Shown one piece after another: positions 45,328 through 54,088 of a stretch of DNA of 64,000 bases (its first letter is position 1; every line of letters begins with the position of its first letter). The notes under the pieces are model-generated. The model ran no database searches, was not told the DNA's origin, and saw only the letters and a list, made by a program, of their open reading frames with translations. The stretch is from JADFGZ01 sp965222345. GTDB lineage: Bacteria > Acidobacteriota > Terriglobia > 2-12-FULL-54-10. The translations under genes were made by a program, and so were the position numbers. The stretch spans positions 310,001-374,000 of the forward strand of contig CBDCTS010000002.1 of the NCBI GenBank assembly GCA_965222345.1. The letters run 5' to 3'.

Positions 45328-46796
45328 TTTATTGGGTGCCGCAGGCTAGGCTATCCCGACGGAAGCGACAGCCCATTTATCCGCCCCAGCATGCTGGCAA
45401 ACAGCCGCCGAGTCAGATGGCTCTCTGCCAGCAATAGCCAATAGTAGCGGGCATGCTTAATCAGGCGTCCTCCGGTTTTCACCAACCGCTGCTGCAAGCT
45501 CGTCAAGGACCAGTTCCCGATTCTCTGTGGCAGCACCAGTCGCCGCCACAGATTTCCCAGATTATAGGCAATGATGGTCAGCCACAGCCGTACCTCGTTG
45601 GACCGGAACCGATGGCAACTGAGCCGCGTCATCTTCACCGCCTGCTTGCCTTCCTTAATCCACTGCTCTGCTGTCCCTCGATTATTATAGAACCGCACCA
45701 CCGCTCGACTCGGAAGCGTCAGGTTCGTCACAATGAACCCCACTCGCGGGAACAACTCCCCCGGATGATGTTCTACCTTGGCTACCACCCGTCGGGCCGT
45801 CTTCCAACTCTCGGCTTGGTACAGAAACCCCTTGTACTCCACCAACGGCTTCTGGCCCGGCCTTCCTACCGGACGTTTCAGCAACTCCTCGATGTCCCGC
45901 TGGAGGTTCTCGTTGGAAGGGATGCGGATGGCATACTTCACACCCCGCTTCTCCAACGCCTCGTAAATCTCCGGCTTCGCAAAGGCCGCGTCGGCACGAA
46001 ATACCACCTCCTTGCCCCGCTTCTGCTGCCGCTCGATCTCCGGCAGGAGAAGTTCTTCCCATTCCTCGGCGCTGTGGACGTTGCCCGGTCGCAATTTGGC
46101 AGCCAGACAGTCGCCGTCTCGATTGAATAACAGCAGGGGGTGATAGCAGGTGGACTCGAAGTGCCCGTTGTAGGCGCTATTCTCCTGCTCCCCGTAGACC
46201 GGAATCTCGGTCGAATCCATGTCCAGCACAGTTCGGTAGTGCGAATGGATTGCTTCTGCTCTGCCGATCAGTTCCCGGTTCACCCGTGCCAGCCCTGCGA
46301 AGTTCCCTTCCTCAGCCAGCATCTCCGTCTCGAAGGTCTGCAACCGAGAAGTCAGAGCCGCCCCTCGATCCCAAATCTTCTCCGAACCGATCAGCCGCAA
46401 CGCCGGGTCCTGAGATAGCCGCTCGGCATCGTTCACATCCTCGTATCCAGCCAGACGGCTGTAGACCGACTGTCGAAGTAGGTCCGCAAAAGACAACCGC
46501 GCATTGTTTGCCCGAGAGTCGGTCAAGTGCTGTTCGACGAGTTCATCGAATCCCAATCGCTCGTCCAGCTCTCGCACCAGAATCAGCCCACCGTTGGATG
46601 TCACTCGCGATCCTTGAAAGGCAACCCGCAAAAACCGGTTGAATGACAGTTGAAATGCCTGTTTTTGGCTCTCACCCATTAGGTATACACCTCCGGAATG
46701 CAATGTTGATGCTGGAACCCGCATCAATATTGATGTTGGAGGTTAGTCGAGGGTTGCTTCTACGATTTCAAACGGGAAATGCGGGGTAAAACACAA
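45328..46796 (-). mobile_element. IS1380-family element, ends not resolved
   Basis: Contains one intact IS1380-type transposase. I could not find convincing terminal inverted repeats. The limits given are the inner edges of a duplicated motif (CCCTCCATT and GGAATCAT) that occurs on both sides, interrupted by 13 bases on the left copy. True ends may differ by tens of bases. Confidence 0.35.
45351..46679 (-). CDS. IS1380-family transposase
   Basis: Transposase of about 442 residues with the family layout: N-terminal FQGSRVTSNGGLILVRELDERLG, a core with TVLDMDSTEIPVYGEQE (first Asp), VVFRADAAFAKPEIYEAL (second Asp) and the NNRGTAEQWIKEGKQAVKMTRLS region with the catalytic Glu. The ATG at 46679 has GGAGG ten bases ahead. 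No internal stop is visible. It lies 233 bases upstream of secY, reading away from it. Confidence 0.93.
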   Translation of the reverse strand: MGESQKQAFQLSFNRFLRVAFQGSRVTSNGGLILVRELDERLGFDELVEQHLTDSRANNARLSFADLLRQSVYSRLAGYEDVNDAERLSQDPALRLIGSEKIWDRGAALTSRLQTFETEMLAEEGNFAGLARVNRELIGRAEAIHSHYRTVLDMDSTEIPVYGEQENSAYNGHFESTCYHPLLLFNRDGDCLAAKLRPGNVHSAEEWEELLLPEIERQQKRGKEVVFRADAAFAKPEIYEALEKRGVKYAIRIPSNENLQRDIEELLKRPVGRPGQKPLVEYKGFLYQAESWKTARRVVAKVEHHPGELFPRVGFIVTNLTLPSRAVVRFYNNRGTAEQWIKEGKQAVKMTRLSCHRFRSNEVRLWLTIIAYNLGNLWRRLVLPQRIGNWSLTSLQQRLVKTGGRLIKHARYYWLLLAESHLTRRLFASMLGRINGLSLPSG

Positions 46797-46912
46797 CCCT
46801 CCATTGGAATCATCCGACTGCTGACTCCTGGTTGGAGTTCCTTTTGGTACAGAGGCTTGGCAAGCGGAGCAGCCTCGCATATACTGGATGGTTCTAATAC
46901 GCGGGAGAACAT

Positions 46913-48301
46913 GTGAACACGATACGCAACATCATCAGCATTCCTGAGCTGCGCAACCGCATTTTATTCACTCTGGGCGTCCTGGCGGTCTTTCGACTAG
47001 GAGGGCACGTCCCGACCCCCGGAATCAACGCGGACCTGCTGCAGGAGTTCTTCGAGCAGCAGCAGGGCACCGTGTTAGGGTTCGTGGACATCTTTTCCGG
47101 GGGCAATCTCCGGCGTCTGACCATCTTTGCGCTGGGCATCATGCCCTACATCACGGCCTCGATTATCCTGCAATTGCTGAGCCCCGTCTGGCCTTACCTG
47201 GACCGGCTGCGCAAAGAAGGCGAGATGGGCCGCCAGAAGATCACCATGTACACCCGCTACCTGACCGTTGTGCTCAGCGCTTTCCAATCCTTCGGAATCG
47301 CGCTGACGCTCCAACGGCAGTCGTTTCAGGGCGCGAGCTTCGTCACCGACCCCGGCCCTCTTTTTATGTTCACCACCGTTGTGACGCTCACCGCCGGTTG
47401 CACCTTCGTCATGTGGCTGGGAGAACAGATCACGCAGCGCGGCATCGGAGAAGGCATGTCTCTGCTGATCTTTGCCGGAATTGTGGTGGGCCTTCCGGGA
47501 GCCGTGGCGGAGCTTTACATGAAAGTTTTTGTCACCAATGAATGGAGTTTCTTCCAGTTGCTGCTGCTTCTGGTTCTGATGGTGGTGTCGGTCGGCTTCA
47601 TTGTTTTGGTGGAACGGGGAGAACGGCGGGTGAACGTGCAATATGCCACCCGCATGGTGGGCCGCAAGACCTTTGGCGGTCAGTCCACCCATCTCCCGAT
47701 TCGCGTGAATGCGGGCGGGGTGATGCCGGTAATCTTTGCGTCCTCGATTCTCACCTTCCCACAAACGATGGCCTTGTTGGGGAGGGACACTCCCTGGCTG
47801 CAAGGTTTGTTCCAGGCGCTGGCTTGGGGCGAGCCGCTCTATACGCTGCTCTATGTGGCCGCCATCATCTTTTTCGCCTACTTTTACGTCTCCATCATTT
47901 TCAATCCAAATGACATTGCCGACAACATCCGCAAGTACGGAGGCTTCGTGCCGGGCATCCGGCCCGGCAAAAACACGGCGGAATATCTGAATGACATTCT
48001 CACGCGCTTGACGCTGGTGGGCGGCTGTTATCTGGCGCTAGTCTCGCTGGTGCCGGTGTGGATGATCTCCGGAATCTACCTGCACCATCTCCCGTTTATA
48101 GGCGGATGGATCGATGAGAATTTCCCGCGAATTATCCTGGACGGCCTGGGAGTGACCTTCTATTTCGGAGGAACTTCTTTGCTGATTATCGTCGGCGTGG
48201 CCATGGACCTGGTAAGCAAGATCGAGTCTCACCTGTTGATGCGACACTACGAGGGGTTTGTGCCGAGCGCGGGCCGCATCCGGGGCCGGCGGGGGTACTA
48301 A
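46913..48301 (+). CDS. secY: Preprotein translocase subunit SecY
   Basis: Channel subunit of the Sec translocon. The 462-residue protein has ten membrane helices, FRLGGHVPTPGIN near the N-terminus, the plug region IFSGGNLRRLTIFALGIMPYI, GIGEGMSLLIFAGIV, ERGERRVNVQYA, the basic cytoplasmic loops and FNPNDIADNIRKYGGFVPGIRPG. It starts with GTG at 46913, after GGGAG. It is not flanked by rplO or adk as in spc operons: an IS1380 gene lies upstream and mqnA converges downstream. The sequence looks fully functional. Confidence 0.97.
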   Translation: MNTIRNIISIPELRNRILFTLGVLAVFRLGGHVPTPGINADLLQEFFEQQQGTVLGFVDIFSGGNLRRLTIFALGIMPYITASIILQLLSPVWPYLDRLRKEGEMGRQKITMYTRYLTVVLSAFQSFGIALTLQRQSFQGASFVTDPGPLFMFTTVVTLTAGCTFVMWLGEQITQRGIGEGMSLLIFAGIVVGLPGAVAELYMKVFVTNEWSFFQLLLLLVLMVVSVGFIVLVERGERRVNVQYATRMVGRKTFGGQSTHLPIRVNAGGVMPVIFASSILTFPQTMALLGRDTPWLQGLFQALAWGEPLYTLLYVAAIIFFAYFYVSIIFNPNDIADNIRKYGGFVPGIRPGKNTAEYLNDILTRLTLVGGCYLALVSLVPVWMISGIYLHHLPFIGGWIDENFPRIILDGLGVTFYFGGTSLLIIVGVAMDLVSKIESHLLMRHYEGFVPSAGRIRGRRGY

Positions 48302-48356
48302 AGGTTTCCCCTGCGAGAAAGCGCTTCCGCAGCCGTTGGTATCAGGAGAAGTAAGA

Positions 48357-49157
48357 TCAATGGATGAATTCCGGCGGCTTGGAGTTGCTTGTCAATCCAA
48401 GTTCCTGAGCCAGGGAATAGAAACGCTGCAAGCCCTCCAGGTTGGCGCTGCCCAAAGAAAAATCAATATTCTCCGTTAAATACGTGCGAATCAGGGAGAC
48501 TGGCAAGCCAGTCCTCTTGTTTTCCGACTCTGCAATCTCTTCCACGTGCTCCAGGCCATAGGCAGCGGACTGCTGAAAAGGAGCAATCAAAGCGGCGGAG
48601 GCCGCCTCTTTGCGCACCGCCCAAAACGCGAAGACGAAAGGGAGCCCGGTCATCGCGTGCCATGCTTCAGCCAAGTCATAGACGTGGAGACCCGGAATCT
48701 CCGAGGCCAGCGCAGGGTCGCCGATCATCAAGGCTCCATCGCACTCCTGGAGCATCATGGAGAGGTTCGGCTCTCTCGGCTTGAGCAGGGGCGAAATTCG
48801 ATAGTAGTGTTTCAGCAAAATCTGCAGCAGCGCGGCGGATGTTCGCGAGGAGGTGTCGAGCGCCAGGGTGCGAATCTGATCCAAGGGGCAGCGGGATATG
48901 AGCAGGACGCTCCGGACAGGGCCTGACGATGCGATGGAGAGACCGGGCACCACCACCAGATTGTCAATCCGTTGGTATTCAATAGAGGGAATGATGCCGG
49001 CCTGAGCCTGCCCATCGCGCAAGGCGTCGGCGCATTTGGAGGGCACCGTAAAGTCCAGGTCGAAGCAACTTTGCTGCGGCCCGTGCAGCATCCCCCAGAT
49101 CAAAGGCACTGTATTCAGGTAGGAGACGGCGGAAACGCGCAAGGGGGGAGGGTTCAT
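48357..49157 (-). CDS. mqnA: Chorismate dehydratase
   Basis: Converts chorismate to 3-(1-carboxyvinyl)oxybenzoate, the first step of the futalosine menaquinone route. The 266-residue periplasmic-binding-like fold shows VSAVSYLNTVPLIWGM, AGIIPSIEYQRI, LALDTSSRTSAALLQILL, ALMIGDPAL and YDLAEAWHAMTGLPFVFAFW. The start at 49157 overlaps the stop of the radical SAM gene upstream in an ATGA junction. A longer frame to 49370 lies inside that gene and is not used. Confidence 0.92.
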   Translation of the reverse strand: MNPPPLRVSAVSYLNTVPLIWGMLHGPQQSCFDLDFTVPSKCADALRDGQAQAGIIPSIEYQRIDNLVVVPGLSIASSGPVRSVLLISRCPLDQIRTLALDTSSRTSAALLQILLKHYYRISPLLKPREPNLSMMLQECDGALMIGDPALASEIPGLHVYDLAEAWHAMTGLPFVFAFWAVRKEAASAALIAPFQQSAAYGLEHVEEIAESENKRTGLPVSLIRTYLTENIDFSLGSANLEGLQRFYSLAQELGLTSNSKPPEFIH

Positions 49158-50473
49158 ACCGCAGTTCCATTCCCGGCCGGCGAAGGCAGAACATCCATGA
49201 AGGAGGAAACTGAAAAAACCGCCTGCCCTGCCCCGGAAGGACCGTAGCCATGCGGATGGTCCAGGTGATGCTTTTCCAAGGTATCCCGGTACACTTCCAG
49301 CAGGCGGAGGTGGTATTCCAGCGGGGCAGGTTCCTGCGATCCTAGATTGCTTAGAGGCTCCGGGCACCACGTGGTGAAGCGCGGCGTGATTCCCTGCGAC
49401 ATGAAGAACTCCAAACCTTTCCCAGTGGACCGAATGGCGTCATCCACGGAATTGAATCCGTAAGGCTGCGCCATCTCCACGCCGGCGACGAAGTTCGGAA
49501 TCACACAGGAAGCCCCAAAGACCTTTCGCGCGGCCAGGATGCGGTCAATCCAATTCTGCCGCCCGATGTACTGTTGCTTTCCGGGACAGAGCAGCGCAAA
49601 CAGGCGTTCGTCCCAGACTTCGTAGTTGGGATGGTAGATGCGAATTCCAGCATCGCGGAATTTCCGGAGTTCTCCTTCGGGCATCGCCTGCACCACTGCT
49701 TTGCCAATCCATTTGCCGGGAAAGCGTTTTTCGATAGCCTCTGCATACTGGACGTAAAAGTCCGCCTCGGACTTCCCCCGCAGCGCGGAGGTAACGCTGC
49801 CTCCGGTCAGGGTGTAGGCCCGGCTGAGGGTGTCGGCCGAGGCCAGAATCTCCAGCGCCTCCAAAATTTCTTCCACCGACTTCACCGGAGTGTAGGGAAG
49901 CCCGGCAGCACGCTGCTGGTCGAAGTTTGGATTAATGTCGCAGAAGCGGCACTCCTGCTCCGACCCCACATACTGGCAGCGGCGAAACACCGTGAGATAT
50001 ATCAGATAACCCCACTCAATGGTCGGAGCGATCTCGGAAGCCGGCTTTCCGTTGCGCAACGTTCTGCGGTAGTGGGCAGGCTCGGGAGGAAAGTCCACAC
50101 GGCAGAGGAGTTCCCCCTCGAGCAGGAGCACCAAGCCGTCGTCCTGTTGCTCAATCCGGTAGGGTGAGTCCGGATTCAGGCGCACCGAGACAATCGTCCG
50201 GCGCAACTTGAACGGCCCGCCCGTCAAAGCGATCTCTTCCGGCGCGCGCAGGTTTTCCGCTTGCTGCATCTCGTGAATGGGCGCCCGGTCAAAGGAAAAA
50301 ATAAAATAGGACTTCCTCTGATACGAGTCTTTCGCAGAACCGGATGAACCCAGGGAAAGGCCAAGACGAAGCAGGTCCTCTTTAAAAAACACCTCCGGGG
50401 GCAGGCTGTCAAAACGCCTCATGGCGTCTTCCAGGAACTTGAGGCGACCGAATTTCATAAGTTTCTTTTCCAT
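49154..50473 (-). CDS. Radical SAM protein with unusual C-x8-C-x2-C motif, coupled to mqnA
   Basis: Of 439 residues, the cluster-binding candidates are Cys166, Cys175 and Cys178 in RRCQYVGSEQECRFCDINPN, giving C-x8-C-x2-C instead of C-x3-C-x2-C. A radical SAM barrel follows, with LTGGSVTSAL (SAM contact), VVQAMPEGELRKFRDAGI, HPNYEVWDERLFALLCPGK and a C-terminal TTWCPEPLSNLG. An N-terminal domain of about 150 residues is family-specific. The barrel resembles biotin synthase/ThiH relatives, but I cannot assign a reaction. Its stop overlaps the mqnA start, so a role near menaquinone synthesis is possible. Confidence 0.75.
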   Translation of the reverse strand: MEKKLMKFGRLKFLEDAMRRFDSLPPEVFFKEDLLRLGLSLGSSGSAKDSYQRKSYFIFSFDRAPIHEMQQAENLRAPEEIALTGGPFKLRRTIVSVRLNPDSPYRIEQQDDGLVLLLEGELLCRVDFPPEPAHYRRTLRNGKPASEIAPTIEWGYLIYLTVFRRCQYVGSEQECRFCDINPNFDQQRAAGLPYTPVKSVEEILEALEILASADTLSRAYTLTGGSVTSALRGKSEADFYVQYAEAIEKRFPGKWIGKAVVQAMPEGELRKFRDAGIRIYHPNYEVWDERLFALLCPGKQQYIGRQNWIDRILAARKVFGASCVIPNFVAGVEMAQPYGFNSVDDAIRSTGKGLEFFMSQGITPRFTTWCPEPLSNLGSQEPAPLEYHLRLLEVYRDTLEKHHLDHPHGYGPSGAGQAVFSVSSFMDVLPSPAGNGTAV

Positions 50474-50676
50474 GCAATTACCGCTGCCGGGCGGCGGTCC
50501 TTAGCGCAACAATTCCGTTCAGCCGCAAATGCACTACTATCCGGGCATAGCGTTTGGCGGCGTTACTCGAACCTGCACAATCATGGTTTGGCGGTCAATA
50601 CAATTCTGTTCTCGCCGTCTATTCCCTTTGCCGGGACAAGTTGCGATGCGGTCGGCTCTGACTCTGCTATTGCTCA

Positions 50677-51651
50677 TCATACATTGAGAAGGCTAGCCTG
50701 GGCCTGAAGGGGCAGATAGGCTGCCCCGCAGAGTCCGGCGTCTTCCTTCAGGATAGCCTTCTCAATGCGTGTGCTACCCTCCCGGAAGACATAAGAGCGC
50801 CTGCGCGCTTCCGCGAACATGGCAGGGGCAAACAGGTCCCATGACGCAGAGGCGCCGCCGCCAATCACATACAACGGCAGGTTCAAGGCATTCGTGAGGC
50901 CGGCAATTCCAATTCCCAGGTATCGGCCTACGGATTCGAAAATCGCTTTCGATGAGGCGTCCCCTGCCCTGGCAGTCTCGTAAATCATCTTTGCCGTCAG
51001 CTTGGAGACCTTCGACCGCGCCTCGGCCAGAGCCGGGCTGCCTTCCGCAGCCAACAACTCTTCACCCTTCCGCACAATTGCGCTTGCGGAAGCCTCCGTC
51101 TCCAGGCACCCATAGCCGCCGCAGGGACAGGCGATTCCGTTTTCGGCGACAACCATGTGTCCCAGCTCACCCGCCATGCCCAGAACACCGTGCCAGATTT
51201 TTCCGTCGAGCACCACCCCGCCGCCGACACCCGTGCCGAGAGTCAACATGCAGAGACTGTTGATATCGCGTCCCAGTCCGAGCCACTTCTCCCCAAGAGC
51301 GGCGACATTGGCGTCGTTTTCCAGGAACACCTGAACCCCCAGCAGCGATTCGATCTCGTCCCGCACGGGATAGTTCTCCCATCCCGGCAGGTGCGGCGAT
51401 TGGCGCACAGTTCCCGTCTTGAGGTAGATGATACCGGGAATGCCGATGCCGATCCCTGCAAAGGATTTCCCCCCTCCCTGCTTTTGGGTGAGTTGCCGGA
51501 TCGCTCGGCACAGCTCGCGAACCACCGTCTCGCGCCCTTGCCGCGCTCGCGTGGCCAGGGAAATCTTTTCAAACACCTTTCCTTTTTCATCCACCGCAGC
51601 AATGCGAAGGTTGGTTCCACCCAGGTCGGCACCCACAGCAAACCGTTTCAC
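50677..51651 (-). CDS. ROK-family glucokinase
   Basis: Sugar kinase of 324 residues: ATP loop ADLGGTNLRIAAVD, IGIGIPGIIYLKTGTV, active-site FLENDANVAALGEKWLG, TLGTGVGGGVVLDG, the zinc ROK motif ELGHMVV...CPCGGYGCLETEAS, and a C-terminal GGGAS nucleotide site. Most likely glucose is the substrate. The GTG start overlaps the mutM stop in a GTGA junction, so the two are translated together. Confidence 0.9.
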   Translation of the reverse strand: MKRFAVGADLGGTNLRIAAVDEKGKVFEKISLATRARQGRETVVRELCRAIRQLTQKQGGGKSFAGIGIGIPGIIYLKTGTVRQSPHLPGWENYPVRDEIESLLGVQVFLENDANVAALGEKWLGLGRDINSLCMLTLGTGVGGGVVLDGKIWHGVLGMAGELGHMVVAENGIACPCGGYGCLETEASASAIVRKGEELLAAEGSPALAEARSKVSKLTAKMIYETARAGDASSKAIFESVGRYLGIGIAGLTNALNLPLYVIGGGASASWDLFAPAMFAEARRRSYVFREGSTRIEKAILKEDAGLCGAAYLPLQAQASLLNV

Positions 51652-52562
51652 AAAATTCTCTTCCTGGCAACCAAGGATTTTTTTCGGAGAGTGACCCGGC
51701 GTGGTTTCCGCTGGCAGCGGGGACAGAAGTGCGTGCTGCGGCTCGATATCAAAATTCTTCTAATTCGAGCGGCGCAGCGAAAACAAGGCTGGCCCGTACG
51801 GCGGTAAACCTGATGCAGCAGTTGAAACTTTCCCCAACGGCCCCGTGCATCCATATAATTGGCGATGGAGGAGCCACCCTCCTCTATGGCGAGCTGCAAA
51901 ATTTCCCGGATTCCCCGGTAGAGTCTCAAGGCCCGCTTCCGGTTCAAGCTCATCGCCCAAACGGAAGGGTGAATGCCCGCGCGAAATAGGGCCTCATCCG
52001 CATAGATGTTTCCTATCCCCCGCAAAAATTGCTGGTTCAAAAGAAGGCTCTTCAACATGGCCCGCCGGGAGCGAAGAAGCTGATGAAATGCTTCAAAAGA
52101 GATCTCCAAAGGGTCCGGTCCCAGACCGCCCAGCTCGCGATGGAGGCGGTCGGTGACACGCAAACGGCTGAAGCGGCGAATGTCGGTGTAATGGAGCCAG
52201 CAGCCCGGCTCATCCAGGCTCAGGATCAGATGGGTGTGCTTGTTTTGAAATTCCGATGTGCTTTCGTAGGTCAACTGCCCGGTCATTCCCAAATGAATCA
52301 AAAGAAACAGCGGATCGTTTTCCCGGGCGGCATGCCTCAGATGGATTACGATGTTTTTCCCGTAGCGCGAAACGTCCGCGATGGAAGCACCACAGAGCGC
52401 CTTGTTAAACTCCGAAACCGGATTGCACAAAATTCGGGGCGCCGTGAGTTGGCCGGAGCCACCCGAGCCGGAGCAGCGCCACTCGGCGCCCGTAATTTGC
52501 CGCCCCACCAGCAGGGGTTTCACGCTACGCACGACGGTTTCCACTTCCGGGAGTTCTGGCAT
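51648..52562 (-). CDS. mutM: Formamidopyrimidine-DNA glycosylase
   Basis: Removes 8-oxoguanine and ring-opened purines. The 304-residue protein starts MPELPEVETVVRSV with the catalytic Pro and Glu, has IHLGMTGQL with the conserved Lys region just before it, QQFLRGIGNIYADEALF and a C-terminal zinc finger with C-x2-C (CFRC) and C-x2-C (CPRC). Upstream partner of the ROK glucokinase. Confidence 0.95.
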   Translation of the reverse strand: MPELPEVETVVRSVKPLLVGRQITGAEWRCSGSGGSGQLTAPRILCNPVSEFNKALCGASIADVSRYGKNIVIHLRHAARENDPLFLLIHLGMTGQLTYESTSEFQNKHTHLILSLDEPGCWLHYTDIRRFSRLRVTDRLHRELGGLGPDPLEISFEAFHQLLRSRRAMLKSLLLNQQFLRGIGNIYADEALFRAGIHPSVWAMSLNRKRALRLYRGIREILQLAIEEGGSSIANYMDARGRWGKFQLLHQVYRRTGQPCFRCAARIRRILISSRSTHFCPRCQRKPRRVTLRKKSLVARKRIL

Positions 52563-52945
52563 AAGTCAATCCGTTTGTGTCCGTTGCGAGGGAATTCCTG
52601 TTTCGCCGGAACCTTTCAGCCTATCATAACCTTTAAGCAGACGAAACGGACAAGGGAACCGGCATTTCGTGCCGGGCGCACTGGAAGAAAGAAAGTATTT
52701 TGCATCCTGAAGGCCGTCCAAGCTATCTAATGTGTATCTCCGCAGACCGGCTGGCTGTACGGTTGCGGCGAAACAGCGCTTATGAGAGTATGAAAAGCGG
52801 TATTTTTCACGATTTCCGCTTCATCCTGCGGCGGGCTATTCAACTTTTTCTGCGAGCGAGCGTCGTAATTTGAGAAAAAGGCAAAGACAAAGCATTTGCC
52901 TGTTTTAGATTATGAACAGTAGTCGGAATTAAGCAAGGCGCGCGG
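52563..52945 (+). other. Gene-free stretch between divergent mutM and pit
   Basis: No coding frame or RNA gene is apparent. It must hold promoters for both mutM and the Pit gene, but I see no convincing hexamer pair. Confidence 0.4.
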
Positions 52946-54055
52946 ATGATGTACTTCATCTTACTGGCAGCTGTGTTCTTTCTGGCCTTCTCCAACGGCG
53001 CCAACGATAACTTTAAGGGAGTGGCAACGCTCCGGAAAAGCCGCTACTACAGCTTCCGGCGCGCCGTCTCCTGGGCGGCAGTCTGGACAGCCCTGGGTTC
53101 CGTTGCGGGGATATGGTTTGCCGTCAGGCTGCTGCCTGCTTTTTCCGGCGCCGGGTTGATCCACCCAGGCATAGACGCCAATGCCTTCCTTGTGGCCGTG
53201 GGCGGCGGAGCTGCCCTTACCGTATTTGTCGCAGTGAAAATTGGAATGCCTATCTCGACCACGCACGCTTTAGCGGACGCGTTGACAGGAACGGCTCTGC
53301 TAGCCGGAGGGCGGAGCAATTTCCATCCGGGAGTTCTGGGAATGACGGTCTTCCTGCCGTTGCTTCTTACCCCTCTGGTGGCTATGGGCTTAACGTACTC
53401 CACGTTCCCCCTGCTGCACCGCATTTTTCCGGTGACTCGAAGCTGTATCTGTGTGACTCCCGCTCCAGTGTCCCCGACCATAGTCAGTGCAGAAACACTG
53501 GCTCTGCCCGCTCAACCAACGCCTGGAGATTTTCTTCCAGCGATCACAATCGACACCGCAGCGGCCTGCTCCCTACACTCGCCGGGAGCTAAATGCCGCG
53601 CCGATGTGAACGAGGTGTTACACTGGTTTTCCGGAGGACTGATCAGTTTTTCCCGGGGCATGAATGATACACCAAAGATTGCCGCACTCCTGCTGCTGCC
53701 TGCTTTGGGTGTTCCCACCGGATCAGCGTTTGCAGGGGTGGCTGTTACCATGTTGCTGGGAGGGACGCTGATGGTTCGTCGTGTGGCAAAAACTGTGTCG
53801 GAAGATGTGACCGACATCCAGCCGGTAGAGGGAACCGGAGCGAATCTGGTAACGGCGTTCCTGGTCACTCTTGCTTCTCCTTTAGGTCTGGCAGTCTCCA
53901 CAACCCACATTGCTGTTGGCAGCATCTTCGGAGTCGGCTTGTCGCAACCCGATCGCACCAACGGAAGGAAAGTTCGCGAGATTCTGCTTGCTTGGTTCTT
54001 TACACTGCCGATGGGAGGACTGCTGGGCTCCGCGCTCTACTTTTTGTTTCGGTAA
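52946..54055 (+). CDS. Low-affinity inorganic phosphate transporter (PiT family)
   Basis: Of 369 residues with about ten membrane helices, the two inverted PiT signatures are present: SNGANDNFKGVATL near the N-terminus and FSRGMNDTPKIAALLL in the second half, each followed by a ISTTHA or VSTTHI helix. PiT transporters carry metal-phosphate, and also arsenate, with a cation gradient. The next gene is an ArsM-like methyltransferase 33 bases on, which hints at an arsenic-linked role. Confidence 0.92.
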   Translation: MMYFILLAAVFFLAFSNGANDNFKGVATLRKSRYYSFRRAVSWAAVWTALGSVAGIWFAVRLLPAFSGAGLIHPGIDANAFLVAVGGGAALTVFVAVKIGMPISTTHALADALTGTALLAGGRSNFHPGVLGMTVFLPLLLTPLVAMGLTYSTFPLLHRIFPVTRSCICVTPAPVSPTIVSAETLALPAQPTPGDFLPAITIDTAAACSLHSPGAKCRADVNEVLHWFSGGLISFSRGMNDTPKIAALLLLPALGVPTGSAFAGVAVTMLLGGTLMVRRVAKTVSEDVTDIQPVEGTGANLVTAFLVTLASPLGLAVSTTHIAVGSIFGVGLSQPDRTNGRKVREILLAWFFTLPMGGLLGSALYFLFR

Positions 54056-54088
54056 GGAGTGGCCGTTCAATTTTGTGAAGAGGAAATC

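Larger units (their letters stand above)
44757..45350 (-). other. Gene-free stretch with repeats upstream of the methyltransferase
   Basis: These 594 bases carry the second double-hairpin repeat, a simple hairpin at 45223-45239 and half of a duplicated motif near 45298-45327. An open frame crosses the region only because the repeats lack stops. Confidence 0.5.
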
